Assembly (NCBI RefSeq): GCF_038396755.1
Contig: NZ_CP149822.1
Location: forward strand, 1,984,001 to 2,048,000
Length of the DNA: 64,000 bases
Direction of reading: 5' to 3'
Source of the DNA: Chitinophaga pollutisoli
GTDB lineage: Bacteria; Bacteroidota; Bacteroidia; Chitinophagales; Chitinophagaceae
The translations under genes were made by a program, and so were the position numbers. Every line of letters starts with the position of its first letter. Within the stretch, counting starts at the first letter, position 1. The notes under the pieces are model-generated. The model was not told where the DNA came from. It did not search any database and saw nothing but the letters and a program-made list of their open reading frames with translations. Positions 9,990-19,050 of the stretch are shown piece after piece.

Positions 9990-10586
9990 ATGAAAGAAAC
10001 AGACCCGTCCCGGCAACCGGGTATTTCCGCTTATTTAAAAAGTTACACCCACATCGAACACCAGGCGCTGGAAAAATTATTGGTGCGGAGGATGAAACAG
10101 GTTCGCAGTACTACAGATTACATCCGCCTTTTAGGATTGTTTTATTATTACTACCACGCGTTGGAATCCGCCATGGCGCCCTGGCTGGATATCCCCGACG
10201 CTCTTTCACGCAGGAAAGCCGCGTCCATCCTGGAAGACATTAAAGCGCTGGGGGGCGTGCTCCCGGAGACGGGCCTCCGACCGGAAGTCCCTCCTATTTC
10301 CGGACGCGCCGCCGCGCTTGGGGCGGCATACGTACTCGAAGGGTCTACTTTGGGTGGAATAATTATTGCAGGCATGATCAGCGGCCAATTGCGGATGCAG
10401 GCGGAGGAGGGGTTTTCCTTCTTTAACGGTTACGGTGCAGCTACAGGGGAAATGTGGAAAAAATTCCGCGAATATCTCGACACCCTGGGGGAAAATGACC
10501 GCCAGCCAGCCGCCGAAGCCGCCAAAAATACTTTCCTGACATTTAAAGATTGGGCGATCGCATATGAGCCAATATTCCAAATATGA
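9990..10586 (+). CDS. bphO: Biliverdin-producing heme oxygenase (BphO type)
   Basis: Cleaves heme to biliverdin, the chromophore used by the phytochrome encoded next. The 198-residue all-helical protein has the family pattern: an N-terminal THIEHQALE stretch with the probable heme-ligand His (His21 or His24), LGLFYYYYHALE, and the distal-helix signature AYVLEGSTLGG. No signal peptide, so it is cytoplasmic. Its last 23 bases overlap the start of bphP, which argues for translational coupling and a chromophore-supply role. The gene heads the light-signalling operon; no clear -33/-7 promoter is seen in the 124-base upstream gap. Confidence 0.9.
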   Translation: MKETDPSRQPGISAYLKSYTHIEHQALEKLLVRRMKQVRSTTDYIRLLGLFYYYYHALESAMAPWLDIPDALSRRKAASILEDIKALGGVLPETGLRPEVPPISGRAAALGAAYVLEGSTLGGIIIAGMISGQLRMQAEEGFSFFNGYGAATGEMWKKFREYLDTLGENDRQPAAEAAKNTFLTFKDWAIAYEPIFQI

Positions 10587-12081
10587 TTCGGAGTTCTGCG
10601 GGAACATTCCTATCCATATCATCAATACCGTTCAGACGTACGCCGTACTCGTGGTGCTGGACCACCAGCTCGTGATCCGGCAGGTCAGCGAGAACGTGGA
10701 CGTCATCTTCGGAAAAAACGCGCGGGAGTTAATAGATATCTCCCTCCAGGAACTGACTAGCGAAGCGTTCGCGGAACAGATCGCCGGCTTGCGCGAGAAT
10801 AATGGCGGACAGCGATTCACGACGAATTGGGACGGGCATTACGTGATCGCGCACTTCCAACCAGAACTGATCCTCCTGGAAATAGAAACCGGCATCGCCG
10901 CCCGCGAAGGCGCCACCTTCATGGAGCACTTCCGCGATATGCGGGAAACCATCCACCGGATCGATACCGCTAACGATGTACAAAGCGTTTGCACCGTGGC
11001 GGCGGACGAACTGAAAAAAGTCAGCGGTTTCGACAAGGTCATGATTTACGCCTTCGACAAAGACTGGAACGGGCATGTGATGGCAGAAGCCAGGGAGGAA
11101 GAAATGGAAGCTTATCTCAGATTCACCTTTCCCGCTTCCGACATTCCCAAGCCCGCCAGGGATATCTATAAAAATAATCCATACCGCTTCATCCCCGACC
11201 GCGACTTCGAGCCGGTGAAGCTGTACCCGGTCATCAACCCCGTGACGCATGCCTTCCTGGATATGTCGGATTGCAACGTGCGGGCCGTTGCGGCGGTGCA
11301 TGTGGAATACCTGAAGAATATGAAGGTCGGCGCTTCGATGTCGGTCAGGCTGATGATCAACGGCGAGCTCTGGGGCCTGATCGCCTGCCACCATCGAACC
11401 GCCCGCGTGATCGACCACCAGCTGTGTACCAAATTGGAATTATTATCCACAATTATTTCGGCGCGGATCAACACCTTGCAGCTGCAAGGCTATTTCGACT
11501 ACAATTCCCGGCTGAACAACTGTTATACGCAGGTGATCGCCAATATTTATAAAAACGATAAGCTGTCGGACGGTTTGGCCGCCGGCGATGGCGCGCCCAT
11601 CCTCATGAACATGCTGCAAGCCACGGGCATGGCCGTGATCATGAACCGGGAAGTGCGTTTTTGGGGAACGGTGCCGTCAAAATCCGAGATCGAGGATCTT
11701 ACGCTGTGGCTGCACCTGAAAGACGGCCGGCGCGTTTTCCATACCGATTCCCTGGCCGCGGCGTATGAGATTTCCGCTTCGCTCGCGGAGATCGCCAGCG
11801 GACTGCTGGCGATCCCCATCCAGGCGCAGCAGGACGAGTACATCCTCCTTTTCCGGAACGAGCATATTCAAACCACGCGTTGGGGCGGTAATCCGGAAGA
11901 AAGGATATTTTTTGACAAGGACCCGCAGATCTATCACCCGCGGCACTCCTTCAAGCTGTGGCAGGAGCATGTGAAAGGATACTCCAGCCCCTGGCGCCCC
12001 GAAGAAATCCAGGCCGCCGAAAACCTGCGGAGCTTCATCTTCGCATTCTTATCCCCCACGCAAGATAACCGTGACATATGA
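10564..12081 (+). CDS. bphP: Bacteriophytochrome photosensory protein (PAS-GAF-PHY) without kinase domain
   Basis: Red/far-red photoreceptor using biliverdin. The 505 residues comprise only the photosensory core. Cys12 in CGNIPIHI is the likely biliverdin attachment site, followed by a PAS domain (about 20-125) and a GAF domain (about 140-310) with PASDIP and conserved His246 (AAVHVEYLKNM) and HH at 276-277. The PHY domain follows, with tongue elements WGGNP and PRHSF. The protein stops right after PHY, so output must pass to another protein; the very next gene, overlapping by ATGA, encodes a large histidine kinase. The extreme N terminus is short before the Cys, as in other bacteriophytochromes. 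Confidence 0.92.
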   Translation: MSQYSKYDSEFCGNIPIHIINTVQTYAVLVVLDHQLVIRQVSENVDVIFGKNARELIDISLQELTSEAFAEQIAGLRENNGGQRFTTNWDGHYVIAHFQPELILLEIETGIAAREGATFMEHFRDMRETIHRIDTANDVQSVCTVAADELKKVSGFDKVMIYAFDKDWNGHVMAEAREEEMEAYLRFTFPASDIPKPARDIYKNNPYRFIPDRDFEPVKLYPVINPVTHAFLDMSDCNVRAVAAVHVEYLKNMKVGASMSVRLMINGELWGLIACHHRTARVIDHQLCTKLELLSTIISARINTLQLQGYFDYNSRLNNCYTQVIANIYKNDKLSDGLAAGDGAPILMNMLQATGMAVIMNREVRFWGTVPSKSEIEDLTLWLHLKDGRRVFHTDSLAAAYEISASLAEIASGLLAIPIQAQQDEYILLFRNEHIQTTRWGGNPEERIFFDKDPQIYHPRHSFKLWQEHVKGYSSPWRPEEIQAAENLRSFIFAFLSPTQDNRDI

Positions 12082-15000
12082 CTATAGGCAAACCTCAGCA
12101 TTACGTAGTAGCGATTGGCGCATCTGCCGGAGGACTGGAAGCCATCCAGGAATTCTTCGACAACATGCCCCATGCTGAGAACATTTCGTTTGTCATCATC
12201 CAGCACCTTTCGCCCGATTTCCGCAGCCTGCTGGTGGAACTGGTGGCGCGGCATACCCATATGCAGGTGGTGGAGGCATCGCACGACCAGCCGGTGCAAA
12301 AGGAATGCATCTACGTTATCCCCAACACCAAGCAAATCCGGATCGCCAGGGGCCGGCTTCAGTTATCGGACAAGGCGCATGACAAGTCGCCCAACAATGC
12401 GATCGACGTTTTCCTGCATTCGCTGGCCGACGACCGGAAGCAGCTGGCGATGGCCGTCATCCTTTCCGGAACGGGAACGGATGGGACCAGGGGCATTGCC
12501 AGCATCAAAGAAAACGGCGGCGCCGTTTTCGTGCAGGAGCCGTCATCGGCGCGGTTCGACGGTATGCCCAACAGCGCCATCGCCTCCGGGAATGCCGATA
12601 TGACTGGCACGCCCGCCGAGCTGGCGGTATCCATCATAGAATCCATTTCCAGCACCGGTGAAATCAGGCCTTTCCCCGGCGAGCCCGACGAAAAAACGCT
12701 GAACGAAATCTTCCGGGTGATTGCAGCCTCGGAAGGACAGCACTTTCATTATTATAAAACACCAACTATCCTCCGCCGCATCTCCAAAAGGATGCAGCAG
12801 CACGAACTGCAGGACCCCGTCGAATACCTGGCATTCCTGCAGAAGAATCCGGAGGAAAGCAAGGCCCTGGCCCATGATTTCCTGATCAGCGTCACCCGTT
12901 TTTTCCGGGATAAAGACGCGTTCGCCGTGCTGGAAACGAAAGCGTTGCCGGCGCTGCTCACCGCCCGGCAACGCGAAGAACCCCTCAAGGTTTGGGTTTC
13001 CGCATGCAGTACGGGAGAAGAAGCGTATTCCATCGCCATCTTACTAGATATGGTGCTGGAAAGAATGGGAAAAAGCGTGGAGGTTAAGATTTTCGCATCC
13101 GACATCGATGCATCCAACCTGGAAATCGCATTCGCGGGCACCTATCCTGCCACCATCGCCAACGACGTTCCCAGGGACGTGTTGGAAAAATATTTCACCT
13201 ACCGCGGGAAACAATATACCGTCATTCCCCGCATCCGGAAACAGATCGTTTTCGCCAGGCACGACATCACGCGGGATCCGCCTTTCATCAAAAACGACCT
13301 CGTTTCTTGCAGGAACATGCTCATTTACATGAATCCCGTGTTGCAGGACAGGGTGTACAACCTGTTGCAGTTCGCATTGAACAAAAGCGGCATCCTGTTC
13401 CTGGGGCCCAGCGAAAACCCTCCGCTGGCCAAGGGCATTCTTTCGTATATCAGCACTAAATGGAAAATCCTCCGTAAAGAACTGGATATCCGGCCACGGA
13501 TCAGCCTGGCAGATACTTACCTGGCTCCCCACAAAGGGAATTACGAAAAATCAGGATCGGCGCGCCAGGCATTTGAGTCGAAAAGCCAGGCGGCGATCTG
13601 GACAGACACCCGCCGGGTGCTGACGGAAGACCTGGGATTCGTGGCCTGCTACATCGACCGCAACTTCGAAATCCGGGAAACGATCGGCAATTATGAACAG
13701 ATGCTGGCGCTGCCTAAAAAGATCCTCAACCTCAACCTGGTAAGGATGCTCCCTGCGGCAACGGGCATGGCGATCGACAAAGCCATCCGCCAGGCATGGC
13801 GCAACAACAAACCGGAAACGCTGCACAACGTGCCGTTGGAGCGCGACGGGGCCACCAGCCTTTTGCAGGTTTCCATCCACCCATTATCCAACATACCGGA
13901 TATGACGCTGGTGACGATACTCCGGAGCCCCGCGCCATCGTTGCTTCTACCGGCGATCCCCCCAACCGGGCATGTAGACCAGGGCTATATCCATGAACTG
14001 GAAAGTGAATTGAACGAAGTGAGGAATAACCTGCAGGAAGCGGTGGAAGAACTGGAAACCGTCAATGAAGAACTGCAAAGCTCCAACGAGGAGCTGCTCT
14101 CGTCCAACGAAGAGCTGCAAAGTTCCAACGAAGAGCTGCAATCGCTCAACGAAGAGTTGTACACGCTCAATACCGAGCACCAGTTGAAGATCAGGGAATT
14201 GCAGGAGCTGAACGATGATCTCAACAATTACTTCCGCAGCACCGATATCGCCCAGATTTTCCTGGACGAGCAGCTGAACATCCGCAAGTTCAACCCAGCC
14301 TCCACCCGCATGATCAACATCATCGAATCGGACCTGGGCCGGCCGATCGCGCATATTTCCAGCAATATCAAATACGACAGGCTGATCGAAGATATCATGC
14401 ATGTGCTGCAGAACCGGGAAACCGTTGAAAAAGAAGTGCAGCTCACGCAGGGCAAGAACATGCTCATGCGCATCCTGCCTTATCTCACGCGCGAAAACAA
14501 ACATGCCGGCATTATCATTACGTTTGTCGACATATCCGTTATCACGCAACTCAACAATATTATCCGGAGCGTATTCAATGCGAGCCAGAGCGCGATCCTG
14601 GCGCTGAAAGGAAGAGCGTCGGAACATGGCGACATCATGGACTTCAGCATCACGACGCTGAACCGGACGGCAAGGGAATGGTTTGGCGGCAACAAAAGCA
14701 CGCTGGAAGGAGAATCTCTCCGCGAAGCCATTCCCGAACTAATGAAAGATGAGCTGTTGCAGGAATATTTGCAGGTGATCAAAGACGACCGGATCCTGCA
14801 GCGCGACGTGTACATCGATACCCGGCAGGCCTGGTACGAACTCAGCGGCGTGCGGATGCCGGGCGGGATGGTCATCACCTTCACCGATATTTCGGACAAG
14901 AAGCGCTCCCTGCAGAAAATCCGCCAGAACTACGCGGAGCTCACCGAAGCCAAGGAAAACCTCCGCCGGCTCAATGCAGAGCTGGAAGATAAAGTGCGCA

Positions 15001-16550
15001 ACCGCACCAGGGAGCTCGCCTTCAGCGAAGAACGCTTCCGGATGGTGGCCAAAGCCACCAACGACGCATTGTGGGACTGGAACCTGACCGACGACCGCAT
15101 GTGGTGGAGCGAGGCGTTCGGCAAACTTTTCGGGCACGAAAGCAAAGACATGTCGCGCCGCGACAGCACGCAGTTCATCCATCCGGACGACCGCAACATG
15201 GTGTCTGGCAGCATATACGAAGCCATCAACGACGGCAAGAACCAATGGAGCCGGGAGTACCGGCTGATAAAAAGCGACGGGCACTACGCCAGTGTGCTGG
15301 ATCGCGGGTATATCCTCCATAATGAGTTCGGCGTGCCTTACCGGATGCTCGGGACCATTATGGACCTTACGGCGCTCAAGGAAGCGGAATCGGCCATCGC
15401 CACCAATATCGCGGAAAAGCAATTCCTCGCCGAATCGATGCCGCTGGTGGTGTGGACGTCTACCCGGCCGGGGGTGCTCGATTTCGTTAACCGGCAGTTC
15501 GAAATGTACACGGACATGGGTTACGATGAAAGTATCGGGGAAGGATGGAAAAGCGCCGTTCATCCGCAGGACCTGCCGCCTTTGATGAATTATTGGCGGG
15601 AAGCCGGCCTTACCGGGCAGGATTTCACGACCGAAATCCGGGTGCGCAATGGCGCGGACGGCTATCACTGGAACCTGTTGCGGGCGAAATCCCGCAAATC
15701 CGGCGGCGATATCGCTCCCGGATGGGTGATCACGCTGGTAGACATCCACCAGCAAAAGGTGATTAACGAAATCCTGGAGGAGAAGATCATCGACCGCACG
15801 CGGCAGCTCCAGGAATCCAATGAGCAGCTGGAAGCCAGCAACAACGAGCTGCAGCTCTTCGCCTCCGTGGCCTCGCATGATCTCCAGGAGCCGCTCCGCA
15901 AGATCCATATGTTCTCTAAGATGGTGCGCGACCGGCATATGGAAGACCTGCCGGAAACCACTGTCACTTACCTGAACAAGATCATGAACGCCGTGGTGCG
16001 GATGAAATCGCTCATGGTCAATATCCTCAACTTCTCGAAGCTTTCCGCCGCTGCCGGCGGTTATGAGTGGGTGGACCTGGAAGCTGTTTTGGCCGACGTA
16101 CAGGAAGATTTCGAGGTGCTGATCGGCGAGAAAAGCGCGGTCATTGAAACGAAAAACCTGCCGAAACTGATGGCCAACGGCACGCAGATGCAGCAGGTGT
16201 TCCAAAACCTGTTGGGCAATTCTCTGAAATTCTGCTCGCCAGACCGGAAACCCGTTATCTCCGTTTCCGCGGTCCGGATACAGGAAAAATCATTTGCTGC
16301 CCCTCCTGACCCCGAAGGAAACTGGTATGCCATAACGATCCGGGATAATGGGATCGGGTTCGACGAACAGTTCAAAAACCGTATATTTGACCTCTTCCAG
16401 CGCCTCAACTCAAAAGATCAGTATGAAGGGACCGGCATCGGGCTGGCCATCATCAAAAAGATCGTGGAGAACCACCAGGGACTGATCTCGGCAGAAAGTA
16501 AAGGTGAAGGCGCTGCATTCCATATAATTTTACCTGTACGGCAGGATTAA
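12078..16550 (+). CDS. CheB-CheR-multi-PAS hybrid sensor histidine kinase
   Basis: A 1490-residue fusion. Residues about 1-190 form a CheB methylesterase domain with its Ser (GASAGG), His (IIQHLSPD) and Asp (GTGTDG). Residues 210-480 form a CheR methyltransferase domain (VSACSTGEEAYS, SDIDASNLEIA, CRNMLIYM). Residues 639-715 form a coiled coil of near-exact heptads (ELQSSNEE repeated). Then come about four PAS domains and a C-terminal kinase with H-box SHDLQEPLRK (near residue 1267), N-box NLLGNSLKF and G boxes DNGIGF and GTGIGLAI. There is no receiver domain and no membrane segment. It overlaps bphP by ATGA and precedes a response regulator by 14 bases, so it is the likely kinase output of the phytochrome. 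Confidence 0.92.
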   Translation: MTIGKPQHYVVAIGASAGGLEAIQEFFDNMPHAENISFVIIQHLSPDFRSLLVELVARHTHMQVVEASHDQPVQKECIYVIPNTKQIRIARGRLQLSDKAHDKSPNNAIDVFLHSLADDRKQLAMAVILSGTGTDGTRGIASIKENGGAVFVQEPSSARFDGMPNSAIASGNADMTGTPAELAVSIIESISSTGEIRPFPGEPDEKTLNEIFRVIAASEGQHFHYYKTPTILRRISKRMQQHELQDPVEYLAFLQKNPEESKALAHDFLISVTRFFRDKDAFAVLETKALPALLTARQREEPLKVWVSACSTGEEAYSIAILLDMVLERMGKSVEVKIFASDIDASNLEIAFAGTYPATIANDVPRDVLEKYFTYRGKQYTVIPRIRKQIVFARHDITRDPPFIKNDLVSCRNMLIYMNPVLQDRVYNLLQFALNKSGILFLGPSENPPLAKGILSYISTKWKILRKELDIRPRISLADTYLAPHKGNYEKSGSARQAFESKSQAAIWTDTRRVLTEDLGFVACYIDRNFEIRETIGNYEQMLALPKKILNLNLVRMLPAATGMAIDKAIRQAWRNNKPETLHNVPLERDGATSLLQVSIHPLSNIPDMTLVTILRSPAPSLLLPAIPPTGHVDQGYIHELESELNEVRNNLQEAVEELETVNEELQSSNEELLSSNEELQSSNEELQSLNEELYTLNTEHQLKIRELQELNDDLNNYFRSTDIAQIFLDEQLNIRKFNPASTRMINIIESDLGRPIAHISSNIKYDRLIEDIMHVLQNRETVEKEVQLTQGKNMLMRILPYLTRENKHAGIIITFVDISVITQLNNIIRSVFNASQSAILALKGRASEHGDIMDFSITTLNRTAREWFGGNKSTLEGESLREAIPELMKDELLQEYLQVIKDDRILQRDVYIDTRQAWYELSGVRMPGGMVITFTDISDKKRSLQKIRQNYAELTEAKENLRRLNAELEDKVRNRTRELAFSEERFRMVAKATNDALWDWNLTDDRMWWSEAFGKLFGHESKDMSRRDSTQFIHPDDRNMVSGSIYEAINDGKNQWSREYRLIKSDGHYASVLDRGYILHNEFGVPYRMLGTIMDLTALKEAESAIATNIAEKQFLAESMPLVVWTSTRPGVLDFVNRQFEMYTDMGYDESIGEGWKSAVHPQDLPPLMNYWREAGLTGQDFTTEIRVRNGADGYHWNLLRAKSRKSGGDIAPGWVITLVDIHQQKVINEILEEKIIDRTRQLQESNEQLEASNNELQLFASVASHDLQEPLRKIHMFSKMVRDRHMEDLPETTVTYLNKIMNAVVRMKSLMVNILNFSKLSAAAGGYEWVDLEAVLADVQEDFEVLIGEKSAVIETKNLPKLMANGTQMQQVFQNLLGNSLKFCSPDRKPVISVSAVRIQEKSFAAPPDPEGNWYAITIRDNGIGFDEQFKNRIFDLFQRLNSKDQYEGTGIGLAIIKKIVENHQGLISAESKGEGAAFHIILPVRQD

Positions 16551-16564
16551 CCTAAGCGCAAACC

Positions 16565-16993
16565 ATGACGAAATTCAGAAAAATATTGTTGGCGGAAGAT
16601 GATGAGGATGACAGGATGATTTTCGAGGAGATCGTCAGACAGTTACAGGGGCGGCACGATTTTGATTTCGAAATGGTGGAAAATGGTTCGCTGATGATCC
16701 AGCTGCTGGATACGCTATCCGGCGGCGGCGGCCAGCTCCCGGCGCTGATCGTGCTGGACCAGAATATGCCACAGATGAGCGGGCAGGAAGCCCTGGCGTA
16801 CGTTAAAGCCAGTCCCCTGCTGAGCGGTATCCCCGTAGTCATCTTTTCGACATATAACGATAACCGGCTGATGAAGGAGTGCATCCAGCTGGGGGCCGTC
16901 CGCACGATTACCAAACCCGATTCCTATGAAGGTTTCCACGACGTGATAGAGCTCCTGGTTACGGAATTTGTCGTAGACGAAAAGTTACCGTAG
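16565..16993 (+). CDS. Single-domain response regulator (Rcp1-like)
   Basis: A stand-alone receiver domain of 142 residues with the acidic pocket EDDEDD, phospho-acceptor Asp65 (VLDQNMP), Ser95 and Lys117 (TKPDS). The spacing between EDD and the phospho-Asp is long, as in the Rcp1/CheY-like regulators paired with phytochrome kinases. No output domain, so it probably acts by protein contact or in a phosphorelay. It is directly downstream of the hybrid kinase and is the last intact gene of the light-signalling operon. Confidence 0.92.
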   Translation: MTKFRKILLAEDDEDDRMIFEEIVRQLQGRHDFDFEMVENGSLMIQLLDTLSGGGGQLPALIVLDQNMPQMSGQEALAYVKASPLLSGIPVVIFSTYNDNRLMKECIQLGAVRTITKPDSYEGFHDVIELLVTEFVVDEKLP

Positions 16994-17046
16994 CGTTGCT
17001 TTCTATCTATGCGATCAATGATACCACCTGCTCATTTCCCGAATAG

Positions 17047-17359
17047 CCATCCGGGGGAACGGCTTACCTGGAATTGAAATTTACCCTCGCGGAAGACTTG
17101 CTGGAACATCTTCCCGGTTATGCACTGGTGATCGAGCCCTACCATGAACTGGAAGCGGCTGGAACAGATAGATGTGCTGATATATGTCCCGATTGAAAAA
17201 CAGGATTTCTGTACCAACGAAGAAACGCACCTGGCGGAATTAAGGTACGCGGTCGATGATATCCTGCAGGACTGGCTGCCGGATTTCAATATGAAGATGA
17301 TCGAAGTAGCAGGCGATGTGAAGACGCGAAGGGAGCAGGTGCTTGCGATGATCAGGTAA
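17047..17359 (+). pseudogene. Possible remnant of a P-loop kinase/ATPase gene
   Basis: Two protein-like segments in different frames. The first, from about 17047, reads YLELKFTLAEDLLEHLPGY then ALVIEPYHELE. The second, from 17144, starts MNWKRLEQIDVLIYVPIEK and ends REQVLAMIR at 17359. They resemble the N-terminal and C-terminal parts of small P-loop nucleotide-kinase-like proteins common in Bacteroidota, joined with an internal deletion, and no clear Walker A motif is left. This is pattern recognition only. The second segment could also be a short 71-residue protein. Nothing else is seen between 16994 and 17430 apart from a terminator. Confidence 0.35.
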
Positions 17360-17373
17360 GCGCGGCCGCTATA

Positions 17374-17399
17374 TAAAAAAGGCCGCCTTGCGGCGACCT
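17374..17399 (-). terminator. Terminator of the minus-strand lipoprotein operon
   Basis: Read on the minus strand: an 8-bp stem with one mismatch (AGGTCGCC / GGCGGCCT) followed by TTTTTT, 30 bases after the stop of the gene ending at 17430. Confidence 0.75.
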
Positions 17400-17429
17400 G
17401 GCACATAGGATAAACTGAACGGGATTACG

Positions 17430-18242
17430 TTACCTCACCCTGTCCGGAATGAAGAACATCCTGGAAACTTCGAGGCCGTATTCGCCGGGCGTTACGAAAA
17501 ATTGTTGCACTACGCCCCGCTCTGCCAACAGGGGCAAAAGCATCCCGCCTGCCGAAAGACGGCTTTGGTTTTCGGAGTCGCGGAAAGCCCATTGATCCGT
17601 GGTGCCGGTTTTGGTGAAGCACACATAAGCCTTATCGTACATGGTCTTGTCGGCGAACCATTCCGATCCCGCGAAATCTCCATATACCCACCCATTCGCT
17701 TTAACGTTTTTAGCGAAGTAAACGCGGTGCTCCTGCCCGGTGGTCTCATCCAGCCGGTACAGAAAAATATCGAACGGTTCATCCCCTTCCATATACCGCA
17801 CATAAAAACCCAGCTTGTTCGTATTCGGATCAGGGACAGGCGGCTGAGAGGGTATCTCCTTTCCATCGATATACACGAAATTAAAATGTGCTTTTGAGCC
17901 GGCAGCAGGAAGCGGCTTGCTGAGAACAACGGCCTTCGTCACGGTATCCGTGATAACCAACATCATGTCCTTCCGTTTAGGATCATAGCGGTGAACGGCA
18001 TAAAATTGCAGGATAGAAGCCGGCTTTATAATGTAGCTTCCGTTGCTCACCGTTACGTCATACACGGACGTATCCACCGACACTTGCAACGCATACCCGG
18101 AGCCGTTGTAACCTGTCACGACAACCTGCATCGCCTTTCCCATGGCCATTTCGTCTTTACCGCAGGCGAGAAATACCAGTGGCATCAAGCCAAGCAGTAA
18201 AACGATCAATCTGTTTCTAAGGATCTTTTGCATGATAATCAT
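17430..18242 (-). CDS. Hypothetical lipoprotein, paralogue of its upstream neighbour
   Basis: A 270-residue predicted lipoprotein (hydrophobic segment LIVLLLGLMPLVF, lipobox LACG). After the anchor it has VVVTGYNGSGYALQVSVDT, closely matching the SFSGFNGSGQSLRVQVDT stretch of the gene just upstream, so the two are related in sequence and length. I recognise no named family. It ends a minus-strand operon (sigma factor, FecR, TonB receptor, two lipoproteins), which suggests a surface partner of the receptor, for example a substrate-binding or chelator-binding protein. The start may be the ATG at 18233 (MQKILRN). The gap to the previous stop is 2 bases. Confidence 0.72.
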   Translation of the reverse strand: MIIMQKILRNRLIVLLLGLMPLVFLACGKDEMAMGKAMQVVVTGYNGSGYALQVSVDTSVYDVTVSNGSYIIKPASILQFYAVHRYDPKRKDMMLVITDTVTKAVVLSKPLPAAGSKAHFNFVYIDGKEIPSQPPVPDPNTNKLGFYVRYMEGDEPFDIFLYRLDETTGQEHRVYFAKNVKANGWVYGDFAGSEWFADKTMYDKAYVCFTKTGTTDQWAFRDSENQSRLSAGGMLLPLLAERGVVQQFFVTPGEYGLEVSRMFFIPDRVR

Positions 18243-18244
18243 AT

Positions 18245-19024
18245 TTATAATTCCAGGTTCTTCACGAAAGTCATCGTCGATCCGGAAGGATTTTCAGTGA
18301 TAATATATAGTTTGGAGGAGGCCAGGTTGGCGTTGGGCTTCGGTGCGGATGTTGTAATGTTCCAGTTATAACCGGTTCCCGCGGTATAGAACTCGTTGGT
18401 ACCGGCCTTATAGATATAGATAACAAGCAAAACGGCGGTAGGCTGGCCATTGTAAGTTTGTCCGGATGTAGGGAACGGATCGATGGTGATCGTTTCGCAG
18501 AATTCACCCGGCATTACATTCTTTACCCGCGCCAGCTCTTCGAATACTTTTGGCGTAAAGTAAAGCTTACCTACCGCAAAATCCACCGGGCCGTCGTACT
18601 TCGTCATAACGGGCATCCACATATAGGTGAGCTTGATCTTCCCTTCCTCGAAGGTGGGCGGTTCGGGCATATCCCCGACTTTACCATTGAGGTAAGAGAA
18701 ATTGACTTTCAGGGAACCATCATCCTTCCTCAGCTCTTTTTCCATGATCACCTTCCCCGTTCCTTCCCGAACGGTCACCTTCACGCTTTTCTGCCCTTCA
18801 GGGAAAGTATAGGCGTCACTAACATTAAATCTCCCGTTAACGAGTTCGATTGTTTTGGACAGGGTATCCACCTGCACCCGTAGCGATTGCCCGCTGCCGT
18901 TGAAACCTGAAAAGCTGATGGGCGTCATATCGGGATTATAGAGAAAATCATCGCTTTTATTGCAGGCGGAAGCGAAAAACGCGAGGAACGCCAGCAATGC
19001 AATACGTAAATTGATCGTTTTCAT
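18245..19024 (-). CDS. Hypothetical lipoprotein in an ECF/FecR/TonB-receptor operon
   Basis: A 259-residue predicted lipoprotein (signal peptide with lipobox ASACN). The mature protein starts with SFSGFNGSGQSLRVQVDT and is beta-rich (FNVSDAYTFPEGQKSVKVTVREG, ITIDPFPTSGQTYNG). It shares the G-[FY]-NGSG-N4-V-N-VDT pattern with its downstream neighbour, pointing to a tandem duplication. It sits 26 bases after the TonB-dependent receptor, in the position occupied by accessory surface lipoproteins in Bacteroidota uptake operons. Function is inferred from context only; no catalytic motif is visible. Confidence 0.72.
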   Translation of the reverse strand: MKTINLRIALLAFLAFFASACNKSDDFLYNPDMTPISFSGFNGSGQSLRVQVDTLSKTIELVNGRFNVSDAYTFPEGQKSVKVTVREGTGKVIMEKELRKDDGSLKVNFSYLNGKVGDMPEPPTFEEGKIKLTYMWMPVMTKYDGPVDFAVGKLYFTPKVFEELARVKNVMPGEFCETITIDPFPTSGQTYNGQPTAVLLVIYIYKAGTNEFYTAGTGYNWNITTSAPKPNANLASSKLYIITENPSGSTMTFVKNLEL

Positions 19025-19050
19025 GGTTTGATGTTTGTAAGTCCGGAAAA

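Noticed and set aside
14080..14160. Short tandem repeats resembling a CRISPR or VNTR
   Set aside because: They are coding heptads of a coiled coil (ELQSSNE) without spacers.
14739..16205. 488-codon minus-strand frame inside the hybrid kinase
   Set aside because: Rich in His, Arg and Val with no motifs, and opposite clear PAS and histidine kinase sequence.
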